Below, piece after piece: positions 18,005 through 26,551 of a stretch of DNA of 64,000 bases (within the stretch, counting starts at the first letter, position 1; each line of letters begins with the position of its first letter). The translations under genes were made by a program, and so were the position numbers. The notes beneath the pieces were generated by a model. It was not told the origin of the DNA and ran no database searches. It worked only from the letters and a program-made list of their open reading frames with translations. This DNA is from Ferrimonas marina (GTDB lineage Bacteria; Pseudomonadota; Gammaproteobacteria; Enterobacterales; Shewanellaceae), in the NCBI RefSeq assembly GCF_900129905.1, contig NZ_FQXG01000004.1, forward strand, positions 186,001 to 250,000, read 5' to 3'.

Positions 18005-18651
18005 AGCGCCTTGTAGTGAGCGATTCCGCGCTCTAGATCTTGATAAAACGTCATCTGCCCCTTGTGAAGAACGAGGGCGCTATCGCAAAATTGTCTGAGT
18101 TCACCCATATTGTGACTTACCATGATGACATTGGAGCTATGCCTTTTCGCCAGAAGAGCCCTTTTGGCCTTAGCTCGAAACTTTGCATCTCCAACGGATG
18201 TCACCTCATCAATCAAGTAAACATCAAAATCGATAGCGATAGAGCAAGCGAATGCCAAACGAGGCCTCATCCCGCTCGAGTAGGTTTTTACCGGAAGATC
18301 AAATCGCTTACCCAGGTCAGAAAACTCTTGCACCTTCTCAACATAGTCATCTAAGTCAACGACACCGTTAATCATGCCAATAAAACGAGTATTTTCTCTG
18401 CCCGTCATTTGTGGGTGAATACCTGTCGCTAATGCTACAGGCCAAGACAGATTCAGGTCGGTAATCACACGACCCTCGTTGGGGTACTCGCTGCCGGCGA
18501 GAAGACGAAACAGTGTCGATTTGCCCGCACCGTTGGAGCCAAGGATAGCCAGGTTATGGCCTGAAGGGATCTCGAAGTTTATCCGCTTAAAGATATACTG
18601 ATTTCCTAACTTAGAAGGATAAAACTTAGTTAGGTTCTCTAGTTTTATCAT
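18001..18651 (-). CDS. kpsT: Polysaccharide ABC transporter ATP-binding protein
   Basis: A 216-residue ATPase close in length to KpsT (about 219). Walker A is GSNGAGKST (38-46), the signature is TYSSGMRPRLAFA, Walker B is VYLIDEV, and the switch His is in VSHNMGEL. There is no C-terminal carbohydrate-binding extension of the Wzt type, which favours a capsule-type (KpsT/CtrD) exporter over an O-antigen exporter that recognises a capped chain end. Overlaps kpsM and the KpsE gene by four bases each. Confidence 0.95.
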   Translation of the reverse strand: MIKLENLTKFYPSKLGNQYIFKRINFEIPSGHNLAILGSNGAGKSTLFRLLAGSEYPNEGRVITDLNLSWPVALATGIHPQMTGRENTRFIGMINGVVDLDDYVEKVQEFSDLGKRFDLPVKTYSSGMRPRLAFACSIAIDFDVYLIDEVTSVGDAKFRAKAKRALLAKRHSSNVIMVSHNMGELRQFCDSALVLHKGQMTFYQDLERGIAHYKAL

Positions 18652-19433
18652 CTACTTATCGCTTTTCGCCAGCTTATCCGGTAACAGCTGAGTGAAAAAA
18701 ACAACATTGTAATAGCACTCAACCACAAATATTTTTGGCTAACCCCGACAGCACCAAAGGTTCCATAAGCAGCTTGCCTGGACAATTCAATTGCATGCAA
18801 AATAGGGTTCCAGTTTAAATACTGCCAGTATTCTGGAGACACATCCTGAAGAGAGAAAAACACACCAGAAATAAAGAATAACGGCCTGGTCGCCATATTC
18901 AGTAGTTTTTCCGTTTCTGGTATATAACACCTCAGAAGCGCCATCAGGAGTCCAAATGACGATGCAAAAATCGCAAGGGCAACAAAGTTTCCGATAAGAA
19001 GCAAGGCATTATCCAGTCTTATCTCAATCATCAGAAAAAACATCACTGTCCAGATGACCAATAAAACGACTATCTTTACCAATGCTTCAAATATTGTTGT
19101 CGCTAACCAGCTACTGATTGGTTGAACCTGACGAAATGCAAATAGAGCCTTGTTTTTCTTTATTGTTTTAGCACATGAGTTCAGCATAGTTAGAAACAGC
19201 TGAATCATAACCATGCCATACACCATGAAGGCAAAAGTCGGCATCGTGTGAGTTTCACCACCGTCCAACCTTCCACGAATAAAGGAAAGCACAAAGATGA
19301 AGACTACAGGGCTAGCGACAGCCCAGCTAATACCAAACTTGTCATTAAACCCTGTTCGGATCTCCCGAACGAACAGGGCAAAGATGACGTCCTTCCAGAT
19401 TACCCAGCTGTTTCTCTTGATGACCGTTGCCAT
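18648..19433 (-). CDS. kpsM: Polysaccharide ABC transporter permease
   Basis: A 261-residue ABC-2 membrane protein with about six hydrophobic segments. The N-terminal amphipathic part (WKDVIFALFVREIRTGF) and the PLFFISGVFFSLQDVSPEYW loop before WNPILHAIELSRQAAYG are typical of KpsM/Wzm. With KpsT it would form the inner-membrane pump that moves the finished polysaccharide to the KpsE/KpsD-like channel. The stop overlaps the kpsT start (ATGA). Confidence 0.93.
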   Translation of the reverse strand: MATVIKRNSWVIWKDVIFALFVREIRTGFNDKFGISWAVASPVVFIFVLSFIRGRLDGGETHTMPTFAFMVYGMVMIQLFLTMLNSCAKTIKKNKALFAFRQVQPISSWLATTIFEALVKIVVLLVIWTVMFFLMIEIRLDNALLLIGNFVALAIFASSFGLLMALLRCYIPETEKLLNMATRPLFFISGVFFSLQDVSPEYWQYLNWNPILHAIELSRQAAYGTFGAVGVSQKYLWLSAITMLFFSLSCYRISWRKAISR

Positions 19434-19441
19434 AACTAACC

Positions 19442-21178
19442 TCAGTTAACGGCGACGTTAGCGGCCACAGCAATCTGGTAGATGATCTGAGTGATGTCCT
19501 TCACTGCCTGCATGGTTTTAGCATCGACGCGGGGCAACACCAGGATTTGGTCACCCGGCTGCAGAGCACCGGTGTAGTTTGTGTCGATCATGCCATTGGG
19601 ATGGATCACCATGATCTGTTCGTAATTAGCCCGCTCGGTGTAGCCGCCAGCCCAGGCGATGTAGTCCTTAACCTTAGCGTTGGGATTAGCTACCACCGCT
19701 TGGGGCATTATCACTTCACCGCCGATGTGAACCAGATCGGTTTTAGAAGGGATCCAGACGATATCCCCTTGCTCCAGCAGGATATTGGCCACTTTACCAT
19801 TGTCGGCAACAACCACCTTACCCAGAGGCTCAATCTGGCGGGCACGCTCGGTAAACTCCAGCACCATGCGCGCTTCCTCGGCACGAATACGTGCTTCGCC
19901 ATCAGAAGACGCCGGGGCGGTAAACACGCTTCGCTCCAACCGCTGAAGGGATTGATCAATCATCTCCTTCTGCTTCTCCGCCACGCTCTGACGTTGAACA
20001 TAGACGTTGCTGAAATCCGCCAGGCCGGGATCGACCTCGATATGCGCCAACAGATCATGCAGGCGAGTATCACGCTTCACTGCGAAGTAAGAGGGGCCCA
20101 GGTAACTGCCCTGAACCTGGATATCGAACACTTGAGCGCGCAGATCGTCGTTAAACAACAAACGATCCCCATCGCGCAGTTCGTAGTCCTCAAACGCCTT
20201 GTAGGGCAGGTAAACGGAGAACGGGCCGCTGGCACGATCGCCAGCAATGCCCACGTGAGAGGCTTTGGCCAGCGGGCGCGCGTACTTGGCCAGTTCATCG
20301 CCAGTAGCCGCATCCCCCGAAAACTCGAAGCGGAACGGGTTTCTTACCGCCCCGGCCACCAATACCGTCGCCTGCTGCTTCTTGACCAGAATAACGTCGT
20401 TATCCTTAAAGTTGATCCGCGGCAGTCTGCCTTCTAGCAGGAAATCGTAGAGATCGATGTTGGCAATGGCCTGTCCATTTCGGCGTACCTCGATGGTACG
20501 GTAGCTGCCCCGCTCGGCATCGATGCCACCGGCACGCTTGAGGAAGTACAGCGGGCTGTCTGAGGCCATACCGGCGTACTGACCAGGGCGCAGAACGCTG
20601 CCCGTCACGAACACCGACACCGGTGTAGCGGTCAGCAGGTTGACGTAGATGTTCACATCGCTCTTGTAGACGCGTTTGATCTGCGAGGTAACGTAGTCGT
20701 TAACCGCCGACGCTTTCACGTTCGCCACCTGAACGGGGCCAATGTTCTTGATAAAGATGTTGCCCTGGTTATCTACAGTCACCACTTCGCCTTGGTTGAC
20801 CGCGCCCCACACCCAGATGCTGATCTTATCGCCAGGGGCGATCAGATAGTCCTCGTTGAGGCCGTCAAAACGCTCGGTTTCATAACCTCCAGCAAACAGA
20901 TTGGCACCGTACGGCGGCGGGAGCCCCTCCTCAGGTGGAGGCAGCAGCGCATCAGGGCTCAATTGACCTGGCAGCATCGGCACTTGGCCCTGAGAAAGAG
21001 CAGCCTGCTGGGCATTAGCCGACATTCCCTGAGCCGGCAATTGGGTATTGGAGGCTTGGGCTGCAGCGGCTAACGAGGGGTCCAGGGTATTGGCGTACGC
21101 CCCCCCCACAAACAACAAAGACAGGCATGCGGCCTGTCTGAACAATTTGGTCATTCTTGTCATATCAATAAGTGGCAT
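19442..21178 (-). CDS. kpsD: KpsD/CtrA-type polysaccharide export protein
   Basis: Up to 578 residues (KpsD about 558). A signal peptide (MTKLFRQAACLSLLFVGGAYA) is followed by a Pro/Gln-rich linker and then the poly_export motif YLIAPGDKISIWVWGAVNQG near residue 110. Several SLBB-like segments come next (VFVTGSVLRPGQYAG, VLVAGAVRNPFRFEF, VHIGGEVIMPQAVVANP). It should form the periplasmic/outer-membrane conduit for the polysaccharide. There is no lipobox cysteine, unlike Wza. Three in-frame ATGs (21178, 21163, 21154) are possible; the last gives the cleanest signal peptide, and 21178 would overlap the lipoprotein gene by 14 bases. Confidence 0.92.
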   Translation of the reverse strand: MPLIDMTRMTKLFRQAACLSLLFVGGAYANTLDPSLAAAAQASNTQLPAQGMSANAQQAALSQGQVPMLPGQLSPDALLPPPEEGLPPPYGANLFAGGYETERFDGLNEDYLIAPGDKISIWVWGAVNQGEVVTVDNQGNIFIKNIGPVQVANVKASAVNDYVTSQIKRVYKSDVNIYVNLLTATPVSVFVTGSVLRPGQYAGMASDSPLYFLKRAGGIDAERGSYRTIEVRRNGQAIANIDLYDFLLEGRLPRINFKDNDVILVKKQQATVLVAGAVRNPFRFEFSGDAATGDELAKYARPLAKASHVGIAGDRASGPFSVYLPYKAFEDYELRDGDRLLFNDDLRAQVFDIQVQGSYLGPSYFAVKRDTRLHDLLAHIEVDPGLADFSNVYVQRQSVAEKQKEMIDQSLQRLERSVFTAPASSDGEARIRAEEARMVLEFTERARQIEPLGKVVVADNGKVANILLEQGDIVWIPSKTDLVHIGGEVIMPQAVVANPNAKVKDYIAWAGGYTERANYEQIMVIHPNGMIDTNYTGALQPGDQILVLPRVDAKTMQAVKDITQIIYQIAVAANVAVN

Positions 21179-21560
21179 TGAATATCAGCTCTGAGTCCGA
21201 GCGGTCCGCAATCTCAGGTACCAACAACCAGCGCGATCCCTGCTGGCATGCAATGCGCTGTTGAGACTGAGATGAGTTCGTGTCCGTCACCAACAGTTCC
21301 CAACACGAGCCCCCTAAGGCCGATGTGTAGGAACGTCCAACCTCAACCAGGTAGTTGCCGTGGTGGAACTGATGACCCAGTTGAGCACTGTCGAGCCGTG
21401 AGGCTACCTCGGTGGGAAGCTCCTGGGCGCTGCCGGACAGTTTAACCTGTTCAACCAGGGGAACCATGGCGCTGACCTGCGGTGGAGCGGAGGAACAACC
21501 AGCCAAGAAAAACCCAAGCAGAGCGGCTGGCAATAGCTTTATTTGCTTAATTCTAATCAT
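21165..21560 (-). CDS. Small lipoprotein of the polysaccharide locus
   Basis: A 131-residue protein with a signal peptide and lipobox LAGC (MIRIKQIKLLPAALLGFFLAGCSS). The mature part contains two Cys (SCWELLV and IACQQGSRW) and ends NATY. I do not recognise the family. It lies between wecA and the kpsD-like gene, so an accessory role in export or outer-membrane assembly is plausible but only inferred. Confidence 0.8.
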   Translation of the reverse strand: MIRIKQIKLLPAALLGFFLAGCSSAPPQVSAMVPLVEQVKLSGSAQELPTEVASRLDSAQLGHQFHHGNYLVEVGRSYTSALGGSCWELLVTDTNSSQSQQRIACQQGSRWLLVPEIADRSDSELIFNATY

Positions 21561-21588
21561 TCAATTCAATCTAGGTTGCGAGGGTAAA

Positions 21589-22659
21589 TCAGTTGATCCC
21601 TCTCATGCGACGGTGCCAGCTGGCCAGCTGCCAGGCATGCTGGATACCCCAGCAGTATGCAGCAAAGATAGCGAGGAACATCAGCAGCATAATCCATTCG
21701 CTGATCTCCATAAGCTCACCAATGATACCTATCGAAGCCAACACCATGGCACCAAAAGAGATAATGAGCAGGGCTTGCTTTTGGGTGAACCCCATCCGCA
21801 GGAAGATGTGATGCAGGTGCTGGCGATCAGCCAGGAAAGGACTCTTTCCCTGACGGATCCGTCGATACATGATGGACACCATATCCATCAGCGGAAAAGC
21901 GATGATCCACAGTGCCGTTACCGGCCGGAAACTGGGTTCAGTCCCCTGGCTGCCAACCACTAACAGCCAGACAACGCTGAAACCGATCACCATGGCGCCG
22001 GCGTCGCCCATGAAGATCTTCTTCAGGCGCAAGCGAGACCAGCTGTAGTTGAACATCAGGTAGGCAGCGATGCCACCGATGTAGATAAGCGCCATCAATG
22101 ACCAGGGGTTACCGGTCAGATCCATCATAAAGGCGATGGCGCCAAAGGCGATGAGGCTGAGCGCGCCCGCCAAACCATCGATCCCATCCACCATATTGAA
22201 GGCATTGATGGCACCAATCACTGCAATGATGGTCAAGGTCGGGCCAAACCAGCCTGTATCCACCTGACCTAGCGAGACCAGATCACCAAGCTGACCAAGG
22301 TAGAGACCCGCACCAAACACCATCATGGCTGACGCCAGGGTCTGGCTGAAAAGTCGGTAAGACACCTTCAGGTTATAGCGGTCATCCAGGACACCGATGA
22401 ACAGCATCATCACCGAGGCCATCAGGTAGAGGCGTAGCTCGATGCTGTCCGGTGCGAACAGCAGTAATGAGGACATTGCTGAAAAGAAGATGGCGATGCC
22501 GCCCACCAAGGGGACAGCGCCCTGGTGGGTCTTGCGGCCCCCGGGGTGATCGACCAATCCATATCGAACTGCCAGTGGCTTCCCAGCCCGGATAAAAAAG
22601 CAGCTCAAGGCAAAAGCGCAGAGCGTCGGTAAAACGCCCACGTAGATAAAGTTGTCCAT
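21589..22659 (-). CDS. wecA: Undecaprenyl-phosphate GlcNAc-1-phosphate transferase
   Basis: A 356-residue polytopic PNPT enzyme (E. coli WecA 367) that transfers GlcNAc-1-P from UDP-GlcNAc to undecaprenyl phosphate, starting the lipid-linked repeat. Visible motifs: GRKTHQGAVPLVGG, FIGVLDDRYNLK (Mg-binding Asp pair), NAFNMVDGIDGLAG, FMGDAGAMVIGF and the WecA-type cytoplasmic loop DRQHLHHIFLRMG. It is the first structural gene after the RfaH/JUMPstart leader. No strong ribosome-binding site precedes the ATG. Confidence 0.94.
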   Translation of the reverse strand: MDNFIYVGVLPTLCAFALSCFFIRAGKPLAVRYGLVDHPGGRKTHQGAVPLVGGIAIFFSAMSSLLLFAPDSIELRLYLMASVMMLFIGVLDDRYNLKVSYRLFSQTLASAMMVFGAGLYLGQLGDLVSLGQVDTGWFGPTLTIIAVIGAINAFNMVDGIDGLAGALSLIAFGAIAFMMDLTGNPWSLMALIYIGGIAAYLMFNYSWSRLRLKKIFMGDAGAMVIGFSVVWLLVVGSQGTEPSFRPVTALWIIAFPLMDMVSIMYRRIRQGKSPFLADRQHLHHIFLRMGFTQKQALLIISFGAMVLASIGIIGELMEISEWIMLLMFLAIFAAYCWGIQHAWQLASWHRRMRGIN

Positions 22660-22993
22660 ATTCGGCTACTGCTACGATTCTTCGTGATGGCGAACGCGCG
22701 AAAGGCAAAGAGAGTGTGCCCTATTTGCTCGCGCTTTGCAGCTAGTGTGAGCGACCGAACAAAACTCTTCCTTAAGTCCGTTTCGGTCACAAACTGCAAT
22801 ACTGCGGTAACAACCCCAAAAACACAAGTACTTACTTACCTGCAAGGCCTTGATTTTTATGGGCTCAGAAAAACGAGTTACTTTCTTTTAGATACGCTCA
22901 CGCCCCTGGGTTACTGGCTCCCAAACAGCGTCAAAGCAACAAATGCATTCGTATCGAGGGGGTAGCCGGATACTTCCAGCCGCCCCTATTTTG
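22660..22993 (-). promoter_or_regulatory. JUMPstart/ops-like leader of the polysaccharide operon
   Basis: This 334-base gap between rfaH and wecA has no convincing gene. On the minus strand, positions 22931-22893 align with the E. coli JUMPstart element at about 25 of 39 bases, including an uninterrupted CCAGGGGCG and a downstream AGCGT. The ops core reads GGCGTGAGCGTA where E. coli has GGCGGTAGCGTG. RfaH binds ops in the paused transcription complex and makes it read through long operons. About 230 bases of untranslated leader follow before wecA. A promoter should lie between 22932 and 22993, but no clear -35/-10 pair was assigned. Confidence 0.75.
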
Positions 22994-23482
22994 TCATAAG
23001 CGGCCGAAGGACAGGTTATCCATACTCAGCCGCTGCTGTTTCCCCAGCAACTGCAGCAGCAGCATGCTTCTGGTCTCACCGTCAGGCTCTGCGTATACCG
23101 CTTCCAACTCGGCAAAGGGGCCTTCCAAGATCCGTACGCGATCACCTACCTCAGGCAGGTCACGCATACTGCTGGAAGCGACGTCGCGCTGTCGCAACGA
23201 CACCACCAAAGAGGTTTCGACAGGCGTTATCTGCCCATCGGTCTTAACCAATGAGGAAACCCCGGGAACAGAGCGGATAGAGCGAATGGGCGTAATGTGG
23301 GGATCAAACCTGACGAACAGGTAATTCGGAAACAGCGGTTGCAGCTCCTTGACCCGCTTACCGCCTTTGAGACGTTCGACTTCGGTCTCCGGCAGGAAGC
23401 AGGCGATCTGGCGCTGCTCCAGGTGCATCTTTGCAGTGGCTTCTTGTTTGCCTTTGCAATAGAGCAAGTACCAGCCTTGCAT
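22994..23482 (-). CDS. rfaH: Transcription antitermination protein RfaH
   Basis: A NusG paralogue of 162 residues, matching E. coli RfaH along its length: QGWYLLYCKGKQEA, PLFPNYLFVRFDP, VPGVSSLVKTDG, GDRVRILEGPFAELEAVYAEPDGE and TRSMLLLQLLGKQQRLSMDN. ATG 23482 is preferred over the GTG at 23488: it gives MQGWYLLYC (E. coli MQSWYLLYC) with GGAGG five bases upstream. RfaH suppresses pausing and recruits ribosomes on ops-bearing operons. Its location directly before the JUMPstart-like leader suggests it controls this locus. Confidence 0.95.
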   Translation of the reverse strand: MQGWYLLYCKGKQEATAKMHLEQRQIACFLPETEVERLKGGKRVKELQPLFPNYLFVRFDPHITPIRSIRSVPGVSSLVKTDGQITPVETSLVVSLRQRDVASSSMRDLPEVGDRVRILEGPFAELEAVYAEPDGETRSMLLLQLLGKQQRLSMDNLSFGRL

Positions 23483-23859
23483 CCACACCTCCCCGATTTA
23501 GACCTACCATTCGTGCTATCACAGTCCCTGTTAGCGCCTCGCATGATACCAGTGCGGGGTGGTGAAGCAAGAGCTCAGACCTGCTGAACGGAACCTAAAC
23601 GAATAAATGTCGAGCCATCGGTCAGTGTATTCCTCAGCGCCCTTAGAATCGAGCATTTTTCCTACAGACAGAGGGCCTGTAACGTCCACTCGACTTGCCA
23701 TCGCAGCACAAATGACACCCCTCACTTTCAATTGTGCAACATAATCGCTAAGGTGAGCACACACGCCCCGCCCTACGTGGATGGAAAGGGGTCAATCTTC
23801 ATCCGGGGCCCAGCCCCCCTGCGACTTAATAAGTACAAGACGTCAAGGTAAGCGCACTC
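23483..23859. other. Intergenic region between divergent rfaH and the POT gene
   Basis: No convincing gene in 377 bases; a 77-codon minus-strand frame here has no ribosome-binding site or recognisable protein pattern. It must contain promoters for both genes, but none was clear enough to place. Confidence 0.3.
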
Positions 23860-25329
23860 ATGAGCTCACACAATTTCGACCGGGGCGAATTCCTCGGTCA
23901 TCCCAAAGGCCTATTCCTACTATTCACCACCGAACTCTGGGAGCGCTTCAGCTACTATGCGATGCGCGCCATCCTGGTGCTTTATTTGGTGGATAAGGTC
24001 AGCAACGACGGCGGCCACGGTCTTGGCTGGACCCAAGCCGACGCCCTCTCTCTCTATGGCACCTTCACCGGCCTGGTTTACCTGACACCGCTGATTGGCG
24101 GCTGGTTGGCCGATAACTACCTGGGCCAGCGTAAGGCGATCCTCATCGGTGGTGCCTTGATGGCCATTGGCCAGTTCCTGCTCGGCACGCCCCATGCCTG
24201 GGTGCCGGGTATGGAGATCACCGTGTTCTACCTCGGCCTGGGCACCCTGATTTTGGGTAACGGCCTGTTCAAGCCGAACATCTCTACCATGGTGGGCGAT
24301 CTCTACCAGGAAGGTGACCATCGTCGCGATGGTGCCTTCACCATCTTCTATATGGGCATCAACATCGGCGCCGCCATGTCAGCGATCCTGGTGGGCTCCG
24401 TGGTGAAGGCCTACGGTGGTAACTTCCAGGCCGGCTTTGTTCTGGCCGGTGTCGGTATGGTGCTCTCCCTGATCATCCAGGCGATCTGGGCTAAGAAGTT
24501 ACTGGGCGACATCGGTACCGTGCCGGCGGCCAAGCTTCAGCAGGCCAAGCAGAAGAGCAGCAAGAAAGAACCGCTTACCTCCGAGGAGCGCGATCGCATC
24601 AAGGTGATCATGGTGATGGGCCTGTTCACCATCATTTTCTGGGCTGGCTTCGAGCAGGCCGGCGGCCTGATGAACCTGTTCACCAACGAATTCACCGATC
24701 GAATGATCGGCAGCTGGGAGGTCCCCACCGCCTGGTTCCAGTCCTTGAACGCCATCTTCATCGTGGTATTCGCCCCGGTGATCGCCTCCATCTGGGTGCG
24801 TATGGGCGACAGAGAGCCTAATTCGCCGGTGAAGTTTGCCCTTGGCCTGGTGCTGCTGGCCATCGGCTTCCTGTTCATGATCGGTGCCGTGATGGAGATG
24901 GGTGGCGACCCCAGTGCCAAATCCTCCATGTGGTGGCTGGTGGGCGCTTACTTCTTTCACACCATGGGCGAGCTGTGCCTCTCTCCCATCGGTCTGTCGA
25001 TGGTGACCAAGCTGGCGCCGCTGCGTATCGCCTCACTGATGATGGGGGCCTGGTTCCTGTTCATTGCTGCGGCCAACTACATTGGCGGCATCGTCGGTTC
25101 CTTTATTGGCCACGGTGGTGCCAAAGAGGAGCAACTGGCCAACGCGCTTGGGATCTTCGCCGGCATCGCCATCACCGCCGTCCTGTCCGGCATCCTCCTT
25201 TACTTCATGTCCAACAAGCTGGTGGACTGGATGCATGGGGCCGAAGACGGCCACCACAAGGACGAGCTGGAAGCATTGGAAGAAGAGGTGGCCGTTACCG
25301 CCGAGCACGAAGCGATGCCTCGCAACTGA
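23860..25329 (+). CDS. POT family proton-dependent peptide transporter
   Basis: A 489-residue inner-membrane transporter of the PTR2/POT family (Dtp-like), importing di- and tripeptides with protons. The diagnostic ExxERFxYY motif is at 25-33 (ELWERFSYY). PLIGGWLADNYLGQRKAI (loop 2-3), NGLFKPNISTMVGDLY and FTIFYMGINIGA follow, with about 14 hydrophobic segments. A cytosolic acidic/His tail ends the protein. A strong terminator follows. Which Dtp subtype it is cannot be decided here. Confidence 0.93.
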   Translation: MSSHNFDRGEFLGHPKGLFLLFTTELWERFSYYAMRAILVLYLVDKVSNDGGHGLGWTQADALSLYGTFTGLVYLTPLIGGWLADNYLGQRKAILIGGALMAIGQFLLGTPHAWVPGMEITVFYLGLGTLILGNGLFKPNISTMVGDLYQEGDHRRDGAFTIFYMGINIGAAMSAILVGSVVKAYGGNFQAGFVLAGVGMVLSLIIQAIWAKKLLGDIGTVPAAKLQQAKQKSSKKEPLTSEERDRIKVIMVMGLFTIIFWAGFEQAGGLMNLFTNEFTDRMIGSWEVPTAWFQSLNAIFIVVFAPVIASIWVRMGDREPNSPVKFALGLVLLAIGFLFMIGAVMEMGGDPSAKSSMWWLVGAYFFHTMGELCLSPIGLSMVTKLAPLRIASLMMGAWFLFIAAANYIGGIVGSFIGHGGAKEEQLANALGIFAGIAITAVLSGILLYFMSNKLVDWMHGAEDGHHKDELEALEEEVAVTAEHEAMPRN

Positions 25330-25350
25330 TCATCTTCCACTACAAAGAAA

Positions 25351-25378
25351 AAGCCGGCACGACTGCCGGCTTTTTTGT
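25351..25378 (+). terminator. Rho-independent terminator after the POT gene
   Basis: A GC-rich hairpin with 8-bp arms AGCCGGCA/TGCCGGCT (25352-25371) is followed by TTTTTT. The A-run before it suggests it also serves the convergent response-regulator gene. Confidence 0.85.
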
Positions 25379-25396
25379 TTTCTCAATGATTGCTCT

Positions 25397-26521
25397 CTAA
25401 GCAGAGGCCTTCAGCTGCACGCAGCTGCCCTCCACCGCCCCCTCGTTCAACCCGGTGAAGCGATCTGCCAGCAGATCATCACGCACCTGCTCCTCCCCCT
25501 CCATCAGCACTAGGGCCTGGCCCGGCTCCAGGTGACGGAAGTGGCTGTGAGGCCGCGCCTGGCTATTAAGGCCAATCGGTTGGGTATCCGGCAGCATCAC
25601 CCGGGACAACCACTCCTCGCTGCGTAGGTAAATTTTAAGCTCTGAGCCCGCCCGGCCAATGGCGACACGACGGGTGCGGCGATCAAACACCAGGTAGGCC
25701 ATCTCCAGGGCGCAGTTCAGGCCGGATTTCACCAACTGCTCGTTGAGATAGCACAACATGGTAAAGGGCTCGAGCACCGCTGTGCTGCCCCCTTGGCGAT
25801 AGCGCTTGAGCTTTTGATTGAAGAAGCTGCGGATAAGTACGCTGACGAAGGCCCCCATGTTGCCCGCCGGGGTGACCTTGGCCAGGTAGGCGCAGTAATG
25901 ATTGTCGCCGCATTCAAAGCCGTCGCAGAGGCGATCGCTCACCGGCTCATTCTTATAGAGGTTGTAGGCAAACTCGCAGCTTTGCCACACCACTTCCGGT
26001 TTGGGGAAAAGTTGTGCCTGCACCATCTGCGCAGTGTGAGGGTCGCTTTTGAGCGCCTCGATGTTGTCGGACATCGCCAGGGTCTGGCTGGGGTCTTCCC
26101 ACTCGGTGCCCACGCTGTTGGTGGCCTCCGGCGGCTCCAGTCCACCAGACTCACGCAGGCAGTCCAGCATGGCGTTTTGCAGGATGCGCAGATCAGACAG
26201 CGGCTTCATCAGGTAGTCCCAGGCGCCATTGCGCAGGGCATCCACCACGTCGGACATCGCCTTGTTAGCGGTAATGACGATGCTGGGTACCTGCGGGGCA
26301 ATATCCGCCAATCGAGTCAGCAGCTCCAACCCGCCCATGCGCGGCATCCCCAGATCTACCAGCGCCAAATCCGGTTGCTGGGCTTGGAATCGCTCCAGCC
26401 CCTGCTGACCGTCTTCGGCCTCGTCCACTACCATTCCTTGCTGGCGGCAATAATCTCCCACCAGTTGTCGAAACACCGGATCGTCTTCGACAATCAACAC
26501 TCGAATGCCTTGCAACTCCAT
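25397..26521 (-). CDS. Response regulator, RssB-like (receiver plus degenerate PP2C/SpoIIE-like domain)
   Basis: A 374-residue protein. Residues 5-125 form a CheY-like receiver with an acidic pocket VEDD (11-14), phospho-acceptor Asp56 (LVDLGMP) and Lys106 (YLMKPL). Residues about 165-374 resemble a SpoIIE/PP2C phosphatase-like domain (AQLFPKPEVVW, LEMAYLVFDRRTRRVAIGRAGSE), but metal-binding Asp motifs are not obvious, as in RssB. RssB delivers the stationary-phase sigma factor RpoS to ClpXP. That role is plausible here but the rest of the family is diverse, so it is not assigned. No output DNA-binding domain is present. Confidence 0.8.
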   Translation of the reverse strand: MELQGIRVLIVEDDPVFRQLVGDYCRQQGMVVDEAEDGQQGLERFQAQQPDLALVDLGMPRMGGLELLTRLADIAPQVPSIVITANKAMSDVVDALRNGAWDYLMKPLSDLRILQNAMLDCLRESGGLEPPEATNSVGTEWEDPSQTLAMSDNIEALKSDPHTAQMVQAQLFPKPEVVWQSCEFAYNLYKNEPVSDRLCDGFECGDNHYCAYLAKVTPAGNMGAFVSVLIRSFFNQKLKRYRQGGSTAVLEPFTMLCYLNEQLVKSGLNCALEMAYLVFDRRTRRVAIGRAGSELKIYLRSEEWLSRVMLPDTQPIGLNSQARPHSHFRHLEPGQALVLMEGEEQVRDDLLADRFTGLNEGAVEGSCVQLKASA

Positions 26522-26551
26522 GACACCCCCAATCGTTTTGACGCGTTCTCG

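Noticed and set aside
22605-22965. Short frames on both strands in the wecA leader
   Set aside because: No ribosome-binding sites or protein patterns; the JUMPstart-like element and an untranslated leader explain the segment better.
1-23482. Rhamnose (dTDP-L-Rha) synthesis from rfbA and rfbB
   Set aside because: rmlC and rmlD are not in the window, while wecE is; dTDP-Fuc4N is the better-supported product.
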